Shown here one piece after another: positions 33,892 to 44,141 of a stretch of DNA of 64,000 nucleotides. The stretch lies in assembly GCA_002368175.1 (NCBI GenBank), contig AP018172.1:366001-430000 (forward strand), written 5' to 3'. The DNA is from Calothrix sp. NIES-2098 (GTDB lineage Bacteria > Cyanobacteriota > Cyanobacteriia > Cyanobacteriales > Nostocaceae). The notes below the pieces were generated by a model. The model was not told the origin of the DNA. It worked only from the letters and a program-made list of their open reading frames with translations, and searched no databases. The translations under genes were made by a program, and so were the position numbers. Numbering within the stretch: the stretch's first letter is position 1; the number at the start of each line of letters is the position of its first letter.

Positions 33892-36800
33892 TTATTCATC
33901 GAAATCGTCTTCGTCGTCTTCCTCGTAATCATCCTCTTCCTCTTCTTCTACAAGGTCGGTGACTTCATCAGCAATTAAGTCATCGTCATCTAAAATAGAC
34001 CGTTCGGCACGTCTACCACCAAATGTAGGTTCGACAAGAGAAGGAGAATCTAAGTTATAGGTGCGAGCTGTGCGGTCATCTAGCACCATATCTAACGGAT
34101 CGTCAACTTCATCTAAGACGCTGCTACTATCCAGCGCCGCGTAATCATCGATTGTTCCTGTTTCTTCATAGGCGTTATACCCAGTTCCCGCAGGAATCAA
34201 TCGTCCGATAATCACGTTTTCTTTTAACCCCCGCAGCCAGTCAGATTTACCTTCAATGGCGGCTTCGGTTAATACTCTGGTGGTTTCTTGGAAGGAGGCA
34301 GCAGAAATGAAGCTGTCGGTGTTCAAGGATGCTTTAGTTATCCCTAATAATACTGGAGTATACTGTGCCCTCGCACCGCCAGTAATTGCCATTGCTTCGT
34401 TCACCTGCTCAACTTGGCGCAATTCTACCAATTCTCCCGGAAGCATGGTGGTGTCGCCACCATCATCTATCCGGACTTTATTGGTCATCTGGCGAACAAT
34501 TACTTCAATGTGTTTGTCAGCAATATCAATACCTTGTGATTGATACACCAATTGCACTTCGTTCACTAGGAATGTTTGCACTTTCTGTAAAGCATGGCTA
34601 GCGCAAGCGTAAACCCCGTCTTCGGAACCCAAGCTAAAGAAGACTTCCAAAATCTCGTGGGGGTTGGAAGGGCCATCGCTGAGGGGTTGTCCTGCTGCTA
34701 CATGGGAACCATCTGTCACCACTAAGTTTTGTCCGGGGCCGAGAGGATAATCGGTGACGACTCCATTCGGTTCTACTACTTTAACTGCGATCGCTTCATC
34801 GCCATCACCGTAAACTACCTTTACTTCTCCAGCCCGACGGCACAAGATACAAGCTTCTTTGGGTTTGCGGGCTTCTAGTAGTTCCTCAATCCGAGGTAAA
34901 CCTTGAATGATGTCCCCTGTTTTGGCACGTTCAAATACCAGCAACACCAAATTATCACCACGCTGTACCAAATCCCCATCTTCTATTTGCAACACAGCGC
35001 CAGGGCTAACTCGGTAGGGACGACCAATGCGGATAGAAACGGAGTAGTTTTTAGTACTGAGCGCTGATTCGCTAGCAGCAGAACTAGCAGCAGTATTCTT
35101 GATATCTATCACTTGTCCAGATTCGGGAGCAAAGACGCCTGGGGCAAGTTCTGCACCTTCAACGATCAAGTCTCCCACTTTTACATTGGGCTGGACATTA
35201 GTATTGACTATGATTTTGTCAACACTTTCACGTAACACCAAACAGCGGCGGACATTCTCTGTGCCTTTTTGGACGCCCCGTACTGTACCCCCTTCTTTAC
35301 ACAAGATTTGGGTACGGGCTACAACTGCGCCTGGGGCGATGGTTTGCCCATCTTGTACTTCTAGGGAGGTTTGGGTACTACCTTGGGTAGCGTCAGCGGC
35401 GATGTCGCGACGAATTACTAAGGACTCCAGAATTACCAACTGTAAGCGCTGAACATCTACGTTCTCAGGATCTGGGATTAACTCGATATCGGCTGCTAAG
35501 GGAGAAGCGTTATGGTCTTGTTCGCCTTCCTGCTCAATTTCCAAAACTAGTTGAGTACGCAGTAGTTCTACACCTTCCACAGACTTGACACGTTCGGAAT
35601 CTTTGTAAGGTAGTCTTTGTACTGCCCGCAATTGAATTGAACGCCCAGTTTGTTGACTAACTGATGTGGTAGAAGGCACATCAGGATTGCTAGGAACAGC
35701 GAACTCCACCACTGGACGGCTCAATAAAGCTGGCCCTTCTGGCGATTCTACATACTGGATGTAGCGCAATTCTGTGGCAACTGTACCTTGGAATTCTTCC
35801 CCTGGCTGAATAAAAGTGTTGTCTCGCCCGATGACTGCTTCGGGATCGTCTACCATTAGCAGTTCGCCTGGTTTAATTACAACTTCCCGCAAGATGTCGT
35901 TTTTCTGCGTAACTTCGATCACACCGCTGTTTTGACAGAAGATATCCTTAACTACTTCGGTGCCGGCTTCTACAAACTGTCCGTCTTCCACTAATAGTAA
36001 GGAAATATCTTTATTCACTTCATGGGTTTCTTCAGGAATCCACAGCAATGTGCCACCCTGTACCACTTCATAACCCAGCTTGGCTTTACCTTTTTTCTGA
36101 ACTTCTACACCAGCAAATTTCAGGAAGCCTCCAGTGGTAGTGCGATAGCGGTCATCAATTAATTCGGCTACCACTTGACCATTTTGCACTTTTGTGCCGG
36201 GAGTAGCTCTAAGGTTAAATACCTGGTTATTACCAGTGGAAACCAAGTAGTTATTACGACCTTGGGAGCTTTGAACGGTGACTGTGGCTTGGTCTAAAAC
36301 CACAGATGCGGTGATAATCTCAATTTCCCTAGTACTCTTACCGGGTGTAGCTTCTGGCAAGCGGACTGCACCACCATGCAAGGTAGTTAATTTGGTTTCT
36401 GCGAGTACGCCATTGGTAGCGATCGCATCGCCATTTCTTACGACTAATTCTGCACCAGGCGGCAAGTTATACACTTCACCAGACAAAATCCAAATCAAAC
36501 CACCGCGTGCGGCTGTGGTTGTAGTATTGCCTTGGCGGTCTGTTTTTTGTTCGGGTACAACTTCTGCAAACTGTACTTCACCTGCTAAGTCAGAGGCTAC
36601 ATCTTTTACTGCTTTTTCCGTGTTAGCACGAGTTGTCCGACCACCAAGGGCAACTTCTGCTAATAGCTGACCCTGTTTTACCTGTTGTCCATCGCTGATG
36701 TATAGTGTAGAACCTTGGGTGACGTGAATTTCTTGGTTGACTGCTGTGCTGTCAGTACCATCTTTCTTCGGTTCCAAAACAATTACGCCGTTGGCTTCTA

Positions 36801-37950
36801 CAAATAAAGCATCTTCACCGTGGCGAGTACGGTAGGGTCTGGTACGTAATTTCCTGGGTAAGCGGATAGTACCATCGTTTTTGGAACGCACTTGTTGCGC
36901 TACTTCCCCGGTAAATACACCACCTGTGTGGAATGTCCGCATGGTTAGCTGGGTTCCGGGTTCGCCGATACTTTGAGCAGCAATAATCCCGACGGCTTCG
37001 CCCAAATCTACCATTTTGGCATGGGCTAAACTCCAGCCGTAGCAGTGTTGACAAACCGAACGCGCTGCTTCACAAGTAAGGGGCGATCGCGCGAATACTT
37101 CAGTTACGCCGGATTTTTGGATTTTTGCGGCCAATTCATCAGAAACTGGGGTATTGCGAGGCGCGATTAGTTCTTTGGTTTTAGGATCTACTACATCTTC
37201 TGCTACTACCCTTCCTAGTAGACGTGTAGCTAGAGGAATTTTTGTTTTTCCGCCTTCTACCATCGCCCGTAGGGGAATGCCTCTAGTAGTACCGCAATCA
37301 ATTTCGCGGATAATTACATCCTGGGATACGTCCACTAGACGCCGGGTAAGATAACCAGAGTCAGCAGTCCGTAAAGCTGTATCTACCAAGCCTTTCCGGG
37401 CACCGTAAGAAGAGATAATATACTCTGTAACGGTAAGACCTTCACGGAAGTTGGTTTTGATTGGCAAGTCAATAATTTCCCCTTGAGGATCTGCCATTAG
37501 TCCCCGCATCCCTACCAACTGCCGAACTTGGGAGATGTTACCCCGCGCGCCGGAGAAGGCCATCATGTACACCGAGTTGAGGGGATTGGTCTTTTTGAAG
37601 TGGACGACTACTTCATCTTTTAGGGCTTCGCTAGTACCGTTCCAGGTATCAATTACTTTTTGGAAGCGTTCTACTTCTGTAATTTCCCCACGTTGGTAAC
37701 GAGCTTCTGTAGCGCGAATTTCTTCTTCCGCTGCTTCTAGGAGCGATCGCTTGGAAGGTGGCACCATTAAATCGTCTACGCTAATGGAGACGCCAGCTTT
37801 AGTTGCATAGCGAAATCCCAAATCTTTCAATTTGTCCGCCATGACTGCGGTACGCGCCGTACCGTAATTTACGAAGGCCCAAGAAATCAAATTTCTCAAT
37901 TGACCTTTATCAACTACGCGATTGCGAAAAACTGCCTTTTCGTTAGTCAT
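33892..37950 (-). CDS. rpoC2: RNA polymerase subunit beta' (RpoC2)
   Basis: The protein is 1352 residues from ATG 37950. It is the C-terminal half of the split beta' subunit found in cyanobacteria and plastids. N-terminal anchors are RNLISWAFVNYGTARTAVMADKLKDLGF and the GARGNISQVRQLVGMRGLMADPQG and GARKGLVDTALRTADSGYLTRRLVDVSQD blocks (bridge helix/trigger loop region). A zinc-site pattern follows (CGTTRG...CEAARSVCQHCYGW). A very large insertion of sandwich-barrel hybrid motifs occupies about residues 340-1000, as in other cyanobacteria. ITKASLNTDSFISAASFQETTRVLTEAAI lies near the C-terminus, followed by an extremely acidic tail (EEEEEDDYEEDDEDD). Last gene of the rpsT-tatD-rpoB-rpoC1-rpoC2 row. 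Confidence 0.97.
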   Translation of the reverse strand: MTNEKAVFRNRVVDKGQLRNLISWAFVNYGTARTAVMADKLKDLGFRYATKAGVSISVDDLMVPPSKRSLLEAAEEEIRATEARYQRGEITEVERFQKVIDTWNGTSEALKDEVVVHFKKTNPLNSVYMMAFSGARGNISQVRQLVGMRGLMADPQGEIIDLPIKTNFREGLTVTEYIISSYGARKGLVDTALRTADSGYLTRRLVDVSQDVIIREIDCGTTRGIPLRAMVEGGKTKIPLATRLLGRVVAEDVVDPKTKELIAPRNTPVSDELAAKIQKSGVTEVFARSPLTCEAARSVCQHCYGWSLAHAKMVDLGEAVGIIAAQSIGEPGTQLTMRTFHTGGVFTGEVAQQVRSKNDGTIRLPRKLRTRPYRTRHGEDALFVEANGVIVLEPKKDGTDSTAVNQEIHVTQGSTLYISDGQQVKQGQLLAEVALGGRTTRANTEKAVKDVASDLAGEVQFAEVVPEQKTDRQGNTTTTAARGGLIWILSGEVYNLPPGAELVVRNGDAIATNGVLAETKLTTLHGGAVRLPEATPGKSTREIEIITASVVLDQATVTVQSSQGRNNYLVSTGNNQVFNLRATPGTKVQNGQVVAELIDDRYRTTTGGFLKFAGVEVQKKGKAKLGYEVVQGGTLLWIPEETHEVNKDISLLLVEDGQFVEAGTEVVKDIFCQNSGVIEVTQKNDILREVVIKPGELLMVDDPEAVIGRDNTFIQPGEEFQGTVATELRYIQYVESPEGPALLSRPVVEFAVPSNPDVPSTTSVSQQTGRSIQLRAVQRLPYKDSERVKSVEGVELLRTQLVLEIEQEGEQDHNASPLAADIELIPDPENVDVQRLQLVILESLVIRRDIAADATQGSTQTSLEVQDGQTIAPGAVVARTQILCKEGGTVRGVQKGTENVRRCLVLRESVDKIIVNTNVQPNVKVGDLIVEGAELAPGVFAPESGQVIDIKNTAASSAASESALSTKNYSVSIRIGRPYRVSPGAVLQIEDGDLVQRGDNLVLLVFERAKTGDIIQGLPRIEELLEARKPKEACILCRRAGEVKVVYGDGDEAIAVKVVEPNGVVTDYPLGPGQNLVVTDGSHVAAGQPLSDGPSNPHEILEVFFSLGSEDGVYACASHALQKVQTFLVNEVQLVYQSQGIDIADKHIEVIVRQMTNKVRIDDGGDTTMLPGELVELRQVEQVNEAMAITGGARAQYTPVLLGITKASLNTDSFISAASFQETTRVLTEAAIEGKSDWLRGLKENVIIGRLIPAGTGYNAYEETGTIDDYAALDSSSVLDEVDDPLDMVLDDRTARTYNLDSPSLVEPTFGGRRAERSILDDDDLIADEVTDLVEEEEEDDYEEDDEDDFDE

Positions 37951-37978
37951 TAGTCAATAGTCCTCATTAATAATTAAT

Positions 37979-38041
37979 AATTCGTAATTCGTAATTCGTA
38001 ATTACAGAATGAATTACGAATTACGAATTAGAAATTACGAA
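37979..38041. repeat. STRR-type repeat hairpin between rpoC1 and rpoC2
   Basis: Three ATTCGTA heptamers face several TACGAAT heptamers, so the block can fold into one long hairpin. It runs up to the rpoC1 stop codon. A TAGTCATTAGTCAATAGTC stretch (37944-37961) adds a second heptamer type. Confidence 0.75.
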
Positions 38042-39919
38042 TTAACTTGCTAGTGCTTCTTGAATTGCCTTGTTGTAAATCACGCGACCTGGTGTCGTGC
38101 GGACATACTGAGACAGCAAATTCCCTTGAGCGTCTTCTCTAACTCGGCGGTATTTATAGAGCAGAGTCCGGCTACCATCACTGTTTTCGGTAACTTCCAG
38201 CGGTTCTGTATCTGGCCCGTCTGATTCTACTTCGCCATCAAACCGCACGTAGATATAGGCGTGCAAGTCAATTTGCTCTTGCTGGAAAGCCATAATTACA
38301 TCATCGAGAGAAGCAAAATACCGTCCCGCCCCTTTGGTAGCACCTGGGTTTTCTGCGGTTAAATAGTATGCTCCCAAAACCATGTCTTGGCTGGGTGTGA
38401 TAATTGGCTTACCAGTAGCTGGCGACAAGATATTGTTAGAAGCCAGCATCAACAGCCGTGCTTCTGCCTGACTTTCTAAAGACAGGGGTACGTGTACCGC
38501 CATTTGGTCGCCGTCAAAGTCAGCGTTAAATGCTGGACAAACTAAGGGATGGAGTTGAATAGCTCTACCTTCTACCAAAATTGGCTCGAATGCTTGAATC
38601 CCTAAGCGGTGCAGTGTTGGTGCCCGGTTTAGTAGTACTGGGTGTCCTTCAATCACTTCTTCCAATACATCCCACACGCTGGGGTCGTTACGGGAGATCA
38701 GTTTTTTCGCAGCTTTGATGTTATTTACCATACCGCTACGAATTAAGCGATTGATCACAAAGGGTTGAAATAGCTCGATTGCCATTTCCCTAGGCAAACC
38801 GCATTGGTGAATATTTAATTTCGGCCCCACCACAATTACAGAACGACCGGAGTAGTCAACCCGTTTACCTAACAAGTTTTGCCGGAAACGTCCTTGCTTA
38901 CCTTCAATAATGTCCGATAAGGATTTCAAAGGACGGTTATTAGCACCGACTACGGTGCGTCCCCGGCGTCCGTTATCAATCAAAGCGTCTACTGCTTCTT
39001 GCAACATCCGCTTTTCGTTGCGGACAATAATTTCTGGTGCCAAAATTTCTTGTAGGCGTGCCAGACGATTATTGCGATTAATTACTCGACGATACAAATC
39101 GTTTAAATCGCTGGTAGCAAACCGACCACCATCCAGCTGCACCATTGGACGTAAGTCAGGGGGAATCACCGGGATAACAGCCATCACCATCCACTCTGGT
39201 TTGGAACCAGTAGCGATGAAGTTGTCAATTACCCGTAGGCGTTTAATTAACTTTGCCCGCTTTTGTCCTTTAGCAGTACCAATTTCTTCCCGCAGGCTTT
39301 CAGCTTCTTGTTCTAAATTAATATCAGCAAGCAAATGCAATAAAGCTTCAGCCCCAATACCTACTTCTACGCCTTGTAGCTGCGAATCTTCACTATAAAT
39401 TTGGTCTTCAATTTCCAGCCACTGATCTTCACTGAGTAGCTGTTTGTAAGTTAAAGTTTCGGCATTGCCTGGACTAAGAACAACATAAGAGTTGAAATAA
39501 ACAATTTGTTCCACATCCCGCAAAGGCATATCCAGCAGAATGGAAATATAACTAGGAATCCCTTTGAGATACCAGACGTGGGCTACCGGTGCTGCCAGCT
39601 TGATATATCCCATACGGTGCCGCCGCACCCGTGACTCTGTTACTTCTACACCACACCGTTCGCAGACTATACCTCTATGACGTACTCTCTTATATTTACC
39701 GCAATGGCATTCCCAATCTTTCGCTGGGCCAAAAATACGTTCGCAGAATAAGCCGTCCATCTCCGGCTTGAGAGTACGGTAATTAATCGTCTCTGGCTTG
39801 GTAACTTCACCAACAACCTGACCGTTAGGCAAAGTGCGTTCGCCCCACTGCCGAATGCGTTCTGGTGATGCCAAGCCGATTTTTACGTAGTCAAACTGAT
39901 TAGTTTGGGCGTGTCTCAT
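38042..39919 (-). CDS. rpoC1: RNA polymerase subunit gamma (RpoC1)
   Basis: 625 residues from ATG 39919 (MRHAQTNQFDYVKIGLASPE), the standard start; 20 extra residues to 39979 are repeat-like. This is the N-terminal half of the split beta' subunit. Zinc ligands are seen as CHCGKYK...CERCG, the lid/rudder region as RNEKRMLQEAVDALIDNGRRG, and the catalytic magnesium motif NADFDGDQMAVH is intact. It is followed by rpoC2 across a 91-bp repeat-filled gap. Confidence 0.97.
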   Translation of the reverse strand: MRHAQTNQFDYVKIGLASPERIRQWGERTLPNGQVVGEVTKPETINYRTLKPEMDGLFCERIFGPAKDWECHCGKYKRVRHRGIVCERCGVEVTESRVRRHRMGYIKLAAPVAHVWYLKGIPSYISILLDMPLRDVEQIVYFNSYVVLSPGNAETLTYKQLLSEDQWLEIEDQIYSEDSQLQGVEVGIGAEALLHLLADINLEQEAESLREEIGTAKGQKRAKLIKRLRVIDNFIATGSKPEWMVMAVIPVIPPDLRPMVQLDGGRFATSDLNDLYRRVINRNNRLARLQEILAPEIIVRNEKRMLQEAVDALIDNGRRGRTVVGANNRPLKSLSDIIEGKQGRFRQNLLGKRVDYSGRSVIVVGPKLNIHQCGLPREMAIELFQPFVINRLIRSGMVNNIKAAKKLISRNDPSVWDVLEEVIEGHPVLLNRAPTLHRLGIQAFEPILVEGRAIQLHPLVCPAFNADFDGDQMAVHVPLSLESQAEARLLMLASNNILSPATGKPIITPSQDMVLGAYYLTAENPGATKGAGRYFASLDDVIMAFQQEQIDLHAYIYVRFDGEVESDGPDTEPLEVTENSDGSRTLLYKYRRVREDAQGNLLSQYVRTTPGRVIYNKAIQEALAS

Positions 39920-39973
39920 ACTATAAGTGCTGAGTTCTGAGTTATGAGTATATTTAGTTTTTTGTTTGAAATT

Positions 39974-40036
39974 AGGCACTGGGCATTGGGCATTGGGATT
40001 TTCCTCTACCCTATTCCCAATGTCCTAATTGCCTAA
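39974..40036. repeat. Tandem repeat (GGGCATT units) between rpoB and rpoC1
   Basis: ACTGGGCATTGGGCATTGGG faces CCCAATGTCCTAATTGCC, giving a degenerate hairpin in the rpoB-rpoC1 gap. Confidence 0.7.
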
Positions 40037-40039
40037 TCT

Positions 40040-43000
40040 TTATTCGTCGTCTTCCAGTGATTCACGGGAAAGAGATTCATAAGTAGGTCGAGGTGGTGTG
40101 CGACGTGCTGATTGGTCTGCCATCAAATCGACTTCTACATCTAAGGAACTACCATCTGCTTGGGTTTCTACTTTGTGGACAGCAATATCTAAACCTAAGG
40201 ATTGCAGTTCTCGCATCAACACCTTAAAGGACTCTGGCGTTCCTGGTCTAGGAATAGCTTTACCTTTAACAATGGCGTTGAGGGCTTCATTACGTCCTTG
40301 CATATCATCAGATTTGACTGTCAGCAATTCCTGCAAGGTGTAAGCGGCACCAAAGGCTTCCAATGCCCACACTTCCATTTCCCCAAAGCGCTGACCACCT
40401 TGTTGTGCTTTACCACCCAAGGGTTGCTGAGTAACCAGCGAGTAGGGGCCTGTAGACCGGGCATGGATTTTATCATCCACCAAATGTACCAGCTTCAACA
40501 TATAAGCAACACCCACGGTTACAGGTCGGTCAAAGGGTTCGCCTGTGCGACCATCAAACACCATGATTTTGCCTGGGTCATCGGGGTTGTATACCCAATC
40601 TCTGCCGGTTTCATCCCGTGCTTCTTGCAATTTGCCATGCACAATTCGGCGGGATGACTCTTCCCCATACATTTCGTCAAAGGGAGTAATTTTAAACCGT
40701 ACACCCAAGTTCTGACCTGCCCATCCTAAAAGACATTCAAACACTTGTCCGACATTCATCCGACTGGGTACACCCAAGGGGTTGAGGACAATATCTACTG
40801 GGGAACCATCTGGCAAGTAGGGCATATCTTCTACTGGCAAGATGCGGGAGATGATCCCTTTGTTACCATGACGTCCTGCCATTTTGTCGCCGACTTGGAT
40901 TTTCCTTTTTTGAGCGACATACACCCGGACTACCATGTTGGCTCCAGGTGGTAGTTCATCTCCTTGTTCGCGGGTAAATAGACGCACGTCTACGACACGA
41001 CCTTTTTCACCGTTAGGAACGCGCAAGGAGTTATCGCGCACATCCCGTGCTTTTTCACCGAAAATCGCTCGCAGTAGTTTTTCTTCTGGGGGTTGGTCAG
41101 ATTCACCTTTGGGTGTAACTTTTCCAACCAGGATATCCCCAGCTTCTACCCATGCTCCAATGCGAATGATTCCCTGTTCATCTAGTTGACGTAAAGCATC
41201 TTCCCCAACGTTGGGAATTTCTCGTGTAATTTCTTCGGGGCCTAGCTTTGTTTGGCGTGCCTCAATTTCATATTTTTCAATGTGAATTGAGGTATAAACA
41301 TCATCCTGAACTAATCTTTCAGAAATCAAAATTGCGTCTTCGTAGTTGTAGCCTTCCCAAGGCATATAAGCGACGACGATATTTTGACCCAGGGCTAATT
41401 CTCCACCTTCTGTAGAGGAGCCATCAGCTAGTACCTGACCGGCAACAACACGCTCACCTGTACGCACTAAGGGTTTTTGGTTGAGACAGGTATCTTGGTT
41501 GGAACGCTGATATTTGGAAAGGGTATACTTAATTTCCGTGGTTGCGTTTTTAACACGTACCCTGATTTCTGTGGCATCAACATAAACCACATCGCCATCG
41601 GTGCGAGATACGATTACCATCCCGGAGTCACGTGCACCTTGAGCTTCTAAGCCTGTGCCGACTAAAGGACGCTCTGGTTTCAGCAAAGGTACTGCTTGCC
41701 GTTGCATGTTGGAACCCATCAATGCCCGGTTAGCGTCGTCATGCTCCAAGAAGGGAATCATGCTTGTAGCTACCGATACAATCTGTACGGGAGATACAGC
41801 TACGTAGTCCACTTGCTCTGGAGTGGTGGTAGAGAATTCTTGACGATAGCGTACTGGCACTTGCGGGCCAATAATCATGCCATTTTCATCAACTGGGATA
41901 TCTCCAGGAGCAACTCGCAAATCGTCTTCTTCATCAGCAGTCATGTAAGCTGGCGGTAAGTCAAACCTCACACGACCATTTTCTACTGGTCTAAATGGAG
42001 TTTCCAAAAATCCGTATTGGTTTACCCGTGCATGAGTTGCTAAGGAGCCAATCAAACCAGCGTTAGGGCCTTCAGGGGTTTCAATCGGGCAAATACGTCC
42101 GTAGTGGCTGGGGTGAATATCCCGAACAGCAAATCCAGCCCGTTCTCTAGTTAAACCACCAGGGCCAAGGGCAGAGAGACGGCGTTTGTGGGTCAGTTCT
42201 GCGAGAGGATTGGTTTGATCCATGAACTGACTTAATTGGCTGGAGCCGAAGAATTCTTTGATTGCGGCTACCAGTGGTTTGGGGTTGACTAAGGAAGCTG
42301 GGGTAAGTACTTCAGCGTCCGATACAGTCATCCGTTCTCGAATGATTCTTTCTAAACGGTTTAAACCTACCCGCACTTGGTTTTGTAGTAGTTCACCGAC
42401 ACTACGCACGCGGCGATTACCCAAGTGGTCGATGTCGTCAATATTACCGATGTCATATTCCAGGTTAATCAGGTAGTCTACTGCTGCCAAGATATCGCCA
42501 GGGGTCAACACGCGCATGGTGTCGGGAACAGACAGCCGTAGTTTCTTATTGAGCTTATACCGTCCGACACGCCCCAAATCGTAACGTTTGGGATCGAAAA
42601 ATCGCGAGTCTAACAGCTGTTGCCCACCTAATACCGTAGGTGGTTCACCAGGACGCAATTTGCGATACAACTCCATTAGGGCTTCTTCTTCAGAAAATTG
42701 CCCTTCTTTTTCAATGGTTTTTTGGAAGTATTCAGGGTGGCGTAAGGCGTCAAAGATTTCGTTATCTGATAAACCTAGGGCTTTTAAAAGTACCTGGGCT
42801 GAGAGTTTACGGGTTTTATCAATTCGTACCCACACCAGATCGTTACGGTCTGTTTCAAATTTTAGCCATGCCCCCCGGTTGGGAATTAAGCTAGCTGAGT
42901 AGGTGCGTCGACCGTTTTTATCAATTTCCGATTTGTAATAAACTCCAGGCGATCGCACGATTTGGTTGACGATTACCCGTTCGGCTCCGTTAATAATAAA

Positions 43001-43339
43001 GGTGCCGCGATCGGTCATCAAAGGTAGATCGCCAATGAATACTTCTTGTTCTTTAATATCCCCAGTTTCTTTGTTGAGCAGCCGTGTGGGGACATACATT
43101 TGCACAGCGTAGGTACTATCCCGCCGTTTGGCTTCTTCGACACTGTACTTTGGTTCTTTGAGTTTGTAGTTTTGACCTAAAAAGTGCAGTTCTAGTTTGC
43201 CAGTGTAGTCTGTGATCGGACTAAAGGAGTTCAGTTCTTCTATTAGCCCTTCTTCTAAAAACCAACGGAAGCTTGAACGCTGGATTTCAATCAAGTCGGG
43301 CAACAGAAAGGCGGGTTCCATATATGTTTCGTTTGTCAT
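40040..43339 (-). CDS. rpoB: RNA polymerase subunit beta (RpoB)
   Basis: 1099 residues from ATG 43339 (MTNETYMEPAFLLPDL), the usual cyanobacterial start; a GTG at 43381 lies inside a leader structure. Conserved sites include the rifampicin region (GSSQLSQFMDQTNPLAELTHKRRLSALGPGGL), GRICPIETPEGPNAGLIGSLA, MPWEGYNYEDAILISE, GDKMAGRHGNKG and the C-terminal GGKAQQGGQRFGEMEVWALEA. Length and motifs are those of a normal subunit. It lies about 800 bp downstream of tatD on the same strand, and this long gap, with its folded leader, suggests its own promoter. Confidence 0.97.
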   Translation of the reverse strand: MTNETYMEPAFLLPDLIEIQRSSFRWFLEEGLIEELNSFSPITDYTGKLELHFLGQNYKLKEPKYSVEEAKRRDSTYAVQMYVPTRLLNKETGDIKEQEVFIGDLPLMTDRGTFIINGAERVIVNQIVRSPGVYYKSEIDKNGRRTYSASLIPNRGAWLKFETDRNDLVWVRIDKTRKLSAQVLLKALGLSDNEIFDALRHPEYFQKTIEKEGQFSEEEALMELYRKLRPGEPPTVLGGQQLLDSRFFDPKRYDLGRVGRYKLNKKLRLSVPDTMRVLTPGDILAAVDYLINLEYDIGNIDDIDHLGNRRVRSVGELLQNQVRVGLNRLERIIRERMTVSDAEVLTPASLVNPKPLVAAIKEFFGSSQLSQFMDQTNPLAELTHKRRLSALGPGGLTRERAGFAVRDIHPSHYGRICPIETPEGPNAGLIGSLATHARVNQYGFLETPFRPVENGRVRFDLPPAYMTADEEDDLRVAPGDIPVDENGMIIGPQVPVRYRQEFSTTTPEQVDYVAVSPVQIVSVATSMIPFLEHDDANRALMGSNMQRQAVPLLKPERPLVGTGLEAQGARDSGMVIVSRTDGDVVYVDATEIRVRVKNATTEIKYTLSKYQRSNQDTCLNQKPLVRTGERVVAGQVLADGSSTEGGELALGQNIVVAYMPWEGYNYEDAILISERLVQDDVYTSIHIEKYEIEARQTKLGPEEITREIPNVGEDALRQLDEQGIIRIGAWVEAGDILVGKVTPKGESDQPPEEKLLRAIFGEKARDVRDNSLRVPNGEKGRVVDVRLFTREQGDELPPGANMVVRVYVAQKRKIQVGDKMAGRHGNKGIISRILPVEDMPYLPDGSPVDIVLNPLGVPSRMNVGQVFECLLGWAGQNLGVRFKITPFDEMYGEESSRRIVHGKLQEARDETGRDWVYNPDDPGKIMVFDGRTGEPFDRPVTVGVAYMLKLVHLVDDKIHARSTGPYSLVTQQPLGGKAQQGGQRFGEMEVWALEAFGAAYTLQELLTVKSDDMQGRNEALNAIVKGKAIPRPGTPESFKVLMRELQSLGLDIAVHKVETQADGSSLDVEVDLMADQSARRTPPRPTYESLSRESLEDDE

Positions 43340-44141
43340 GCCTCTACCTTTGTCAACCTGGTTAAACTTACCATTGGACACTGCTTGTTCACGGTTCCCA
43401 CCGCTAGCCAGTGTCCGTAGCTGTCTGGGAACTTCTCCTTAACATCACCTGCTATTTACAGGTTCGGGCAAACGCAGAAATTTAAGCTGGAAAGTGCTAT
43501 CTTGACAAGGGGGAAAGTACCCCTCATGAAGTGACAATTATAACTAATAACCAGCTACTAGGTTGATTTCTCAAAAGCAGATGGTTGAGATAGTCTGAAA
43601 TTAAATTGGCTTTCGTCACTTCCCCTCTCACAAGCGCGTTAATTAGCCTCCGCAGCTTTCTACTGTTGTGTATTCAATACCCCTCTATATTTAGACTCAC
43701 GGTGATATCCTAAAACTAAGGAACTGAGTGGCTTGTAACCGACTCTGAATTCGTATGGCTTTATCTTGCTGGGTTCTACTCACAAGGCAATTACGTTTAA
43801 AAGTTTTCTATAGGTTAAATACGGAAAAGGTAATTTTTTCAACATGTCTAGCTCAACCTAGAGTATCAGGCTTGGCAATCGCCTGAGTGCATCCGCTTGT
43901 AGAGATCGGAGGATGGTCAACCCTTATACATAAAGAGCGTAGACACCCGAAGGATAGCTGCTTTTAGGGTAGCAATGGTCAAGTTGATAACTGTACAAAA
44001 TCAATTTTAGGAGTTTTAATTTCCTTCCTTTATCATTATGGCGCAAGCAAAGTGTTTTGGAGGAAATAATTTTAGCATATTTCCGTCCTCCGAGGTATTT
44101 ATTTATTTTTACCCAGCCAATTGCACTTACAAATTCAGAAT
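43340..44141. other. 800-bp rpoB upstream region
   Basis: It probably holds the rpoB promoter and a long leader on the minus strand. Besides the interleaved pairings at 43376-43432 there is a small AGGGG/CCCCT hairpin (about 43507-43524). A short frame at 43924-44169 overlaps the tatD end and is not supported. No tRNA was recognised. Confidence 0.5.
43376..43432 (-). promoter_or_regulatory. Pseudoknot-like rpoB leader
   Basis: Read on the RNA, GUUCCCA (43432-43426) pairs with UGGGAAC (43400-43394), and GGACACUG (43416-43409) pairs with CAGUGUCC (43383-43376). Both pairings are perfect and they interleave, with connecting loops of 9, 8 and 10 bases. They fit an H-type pseudoknot or two competing hairpins. 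The structure ends 36 bases before the rpoB ATG. No matching known regulatory RNA family comes to mind. Confidence 0.5.

Noticed and set aside
34256..42902. Many plus-strand frames opposite rpoC2, rpoC1 and rpoB
   Set aside because: Shadow frames of highly conserved genes on the minus strand.
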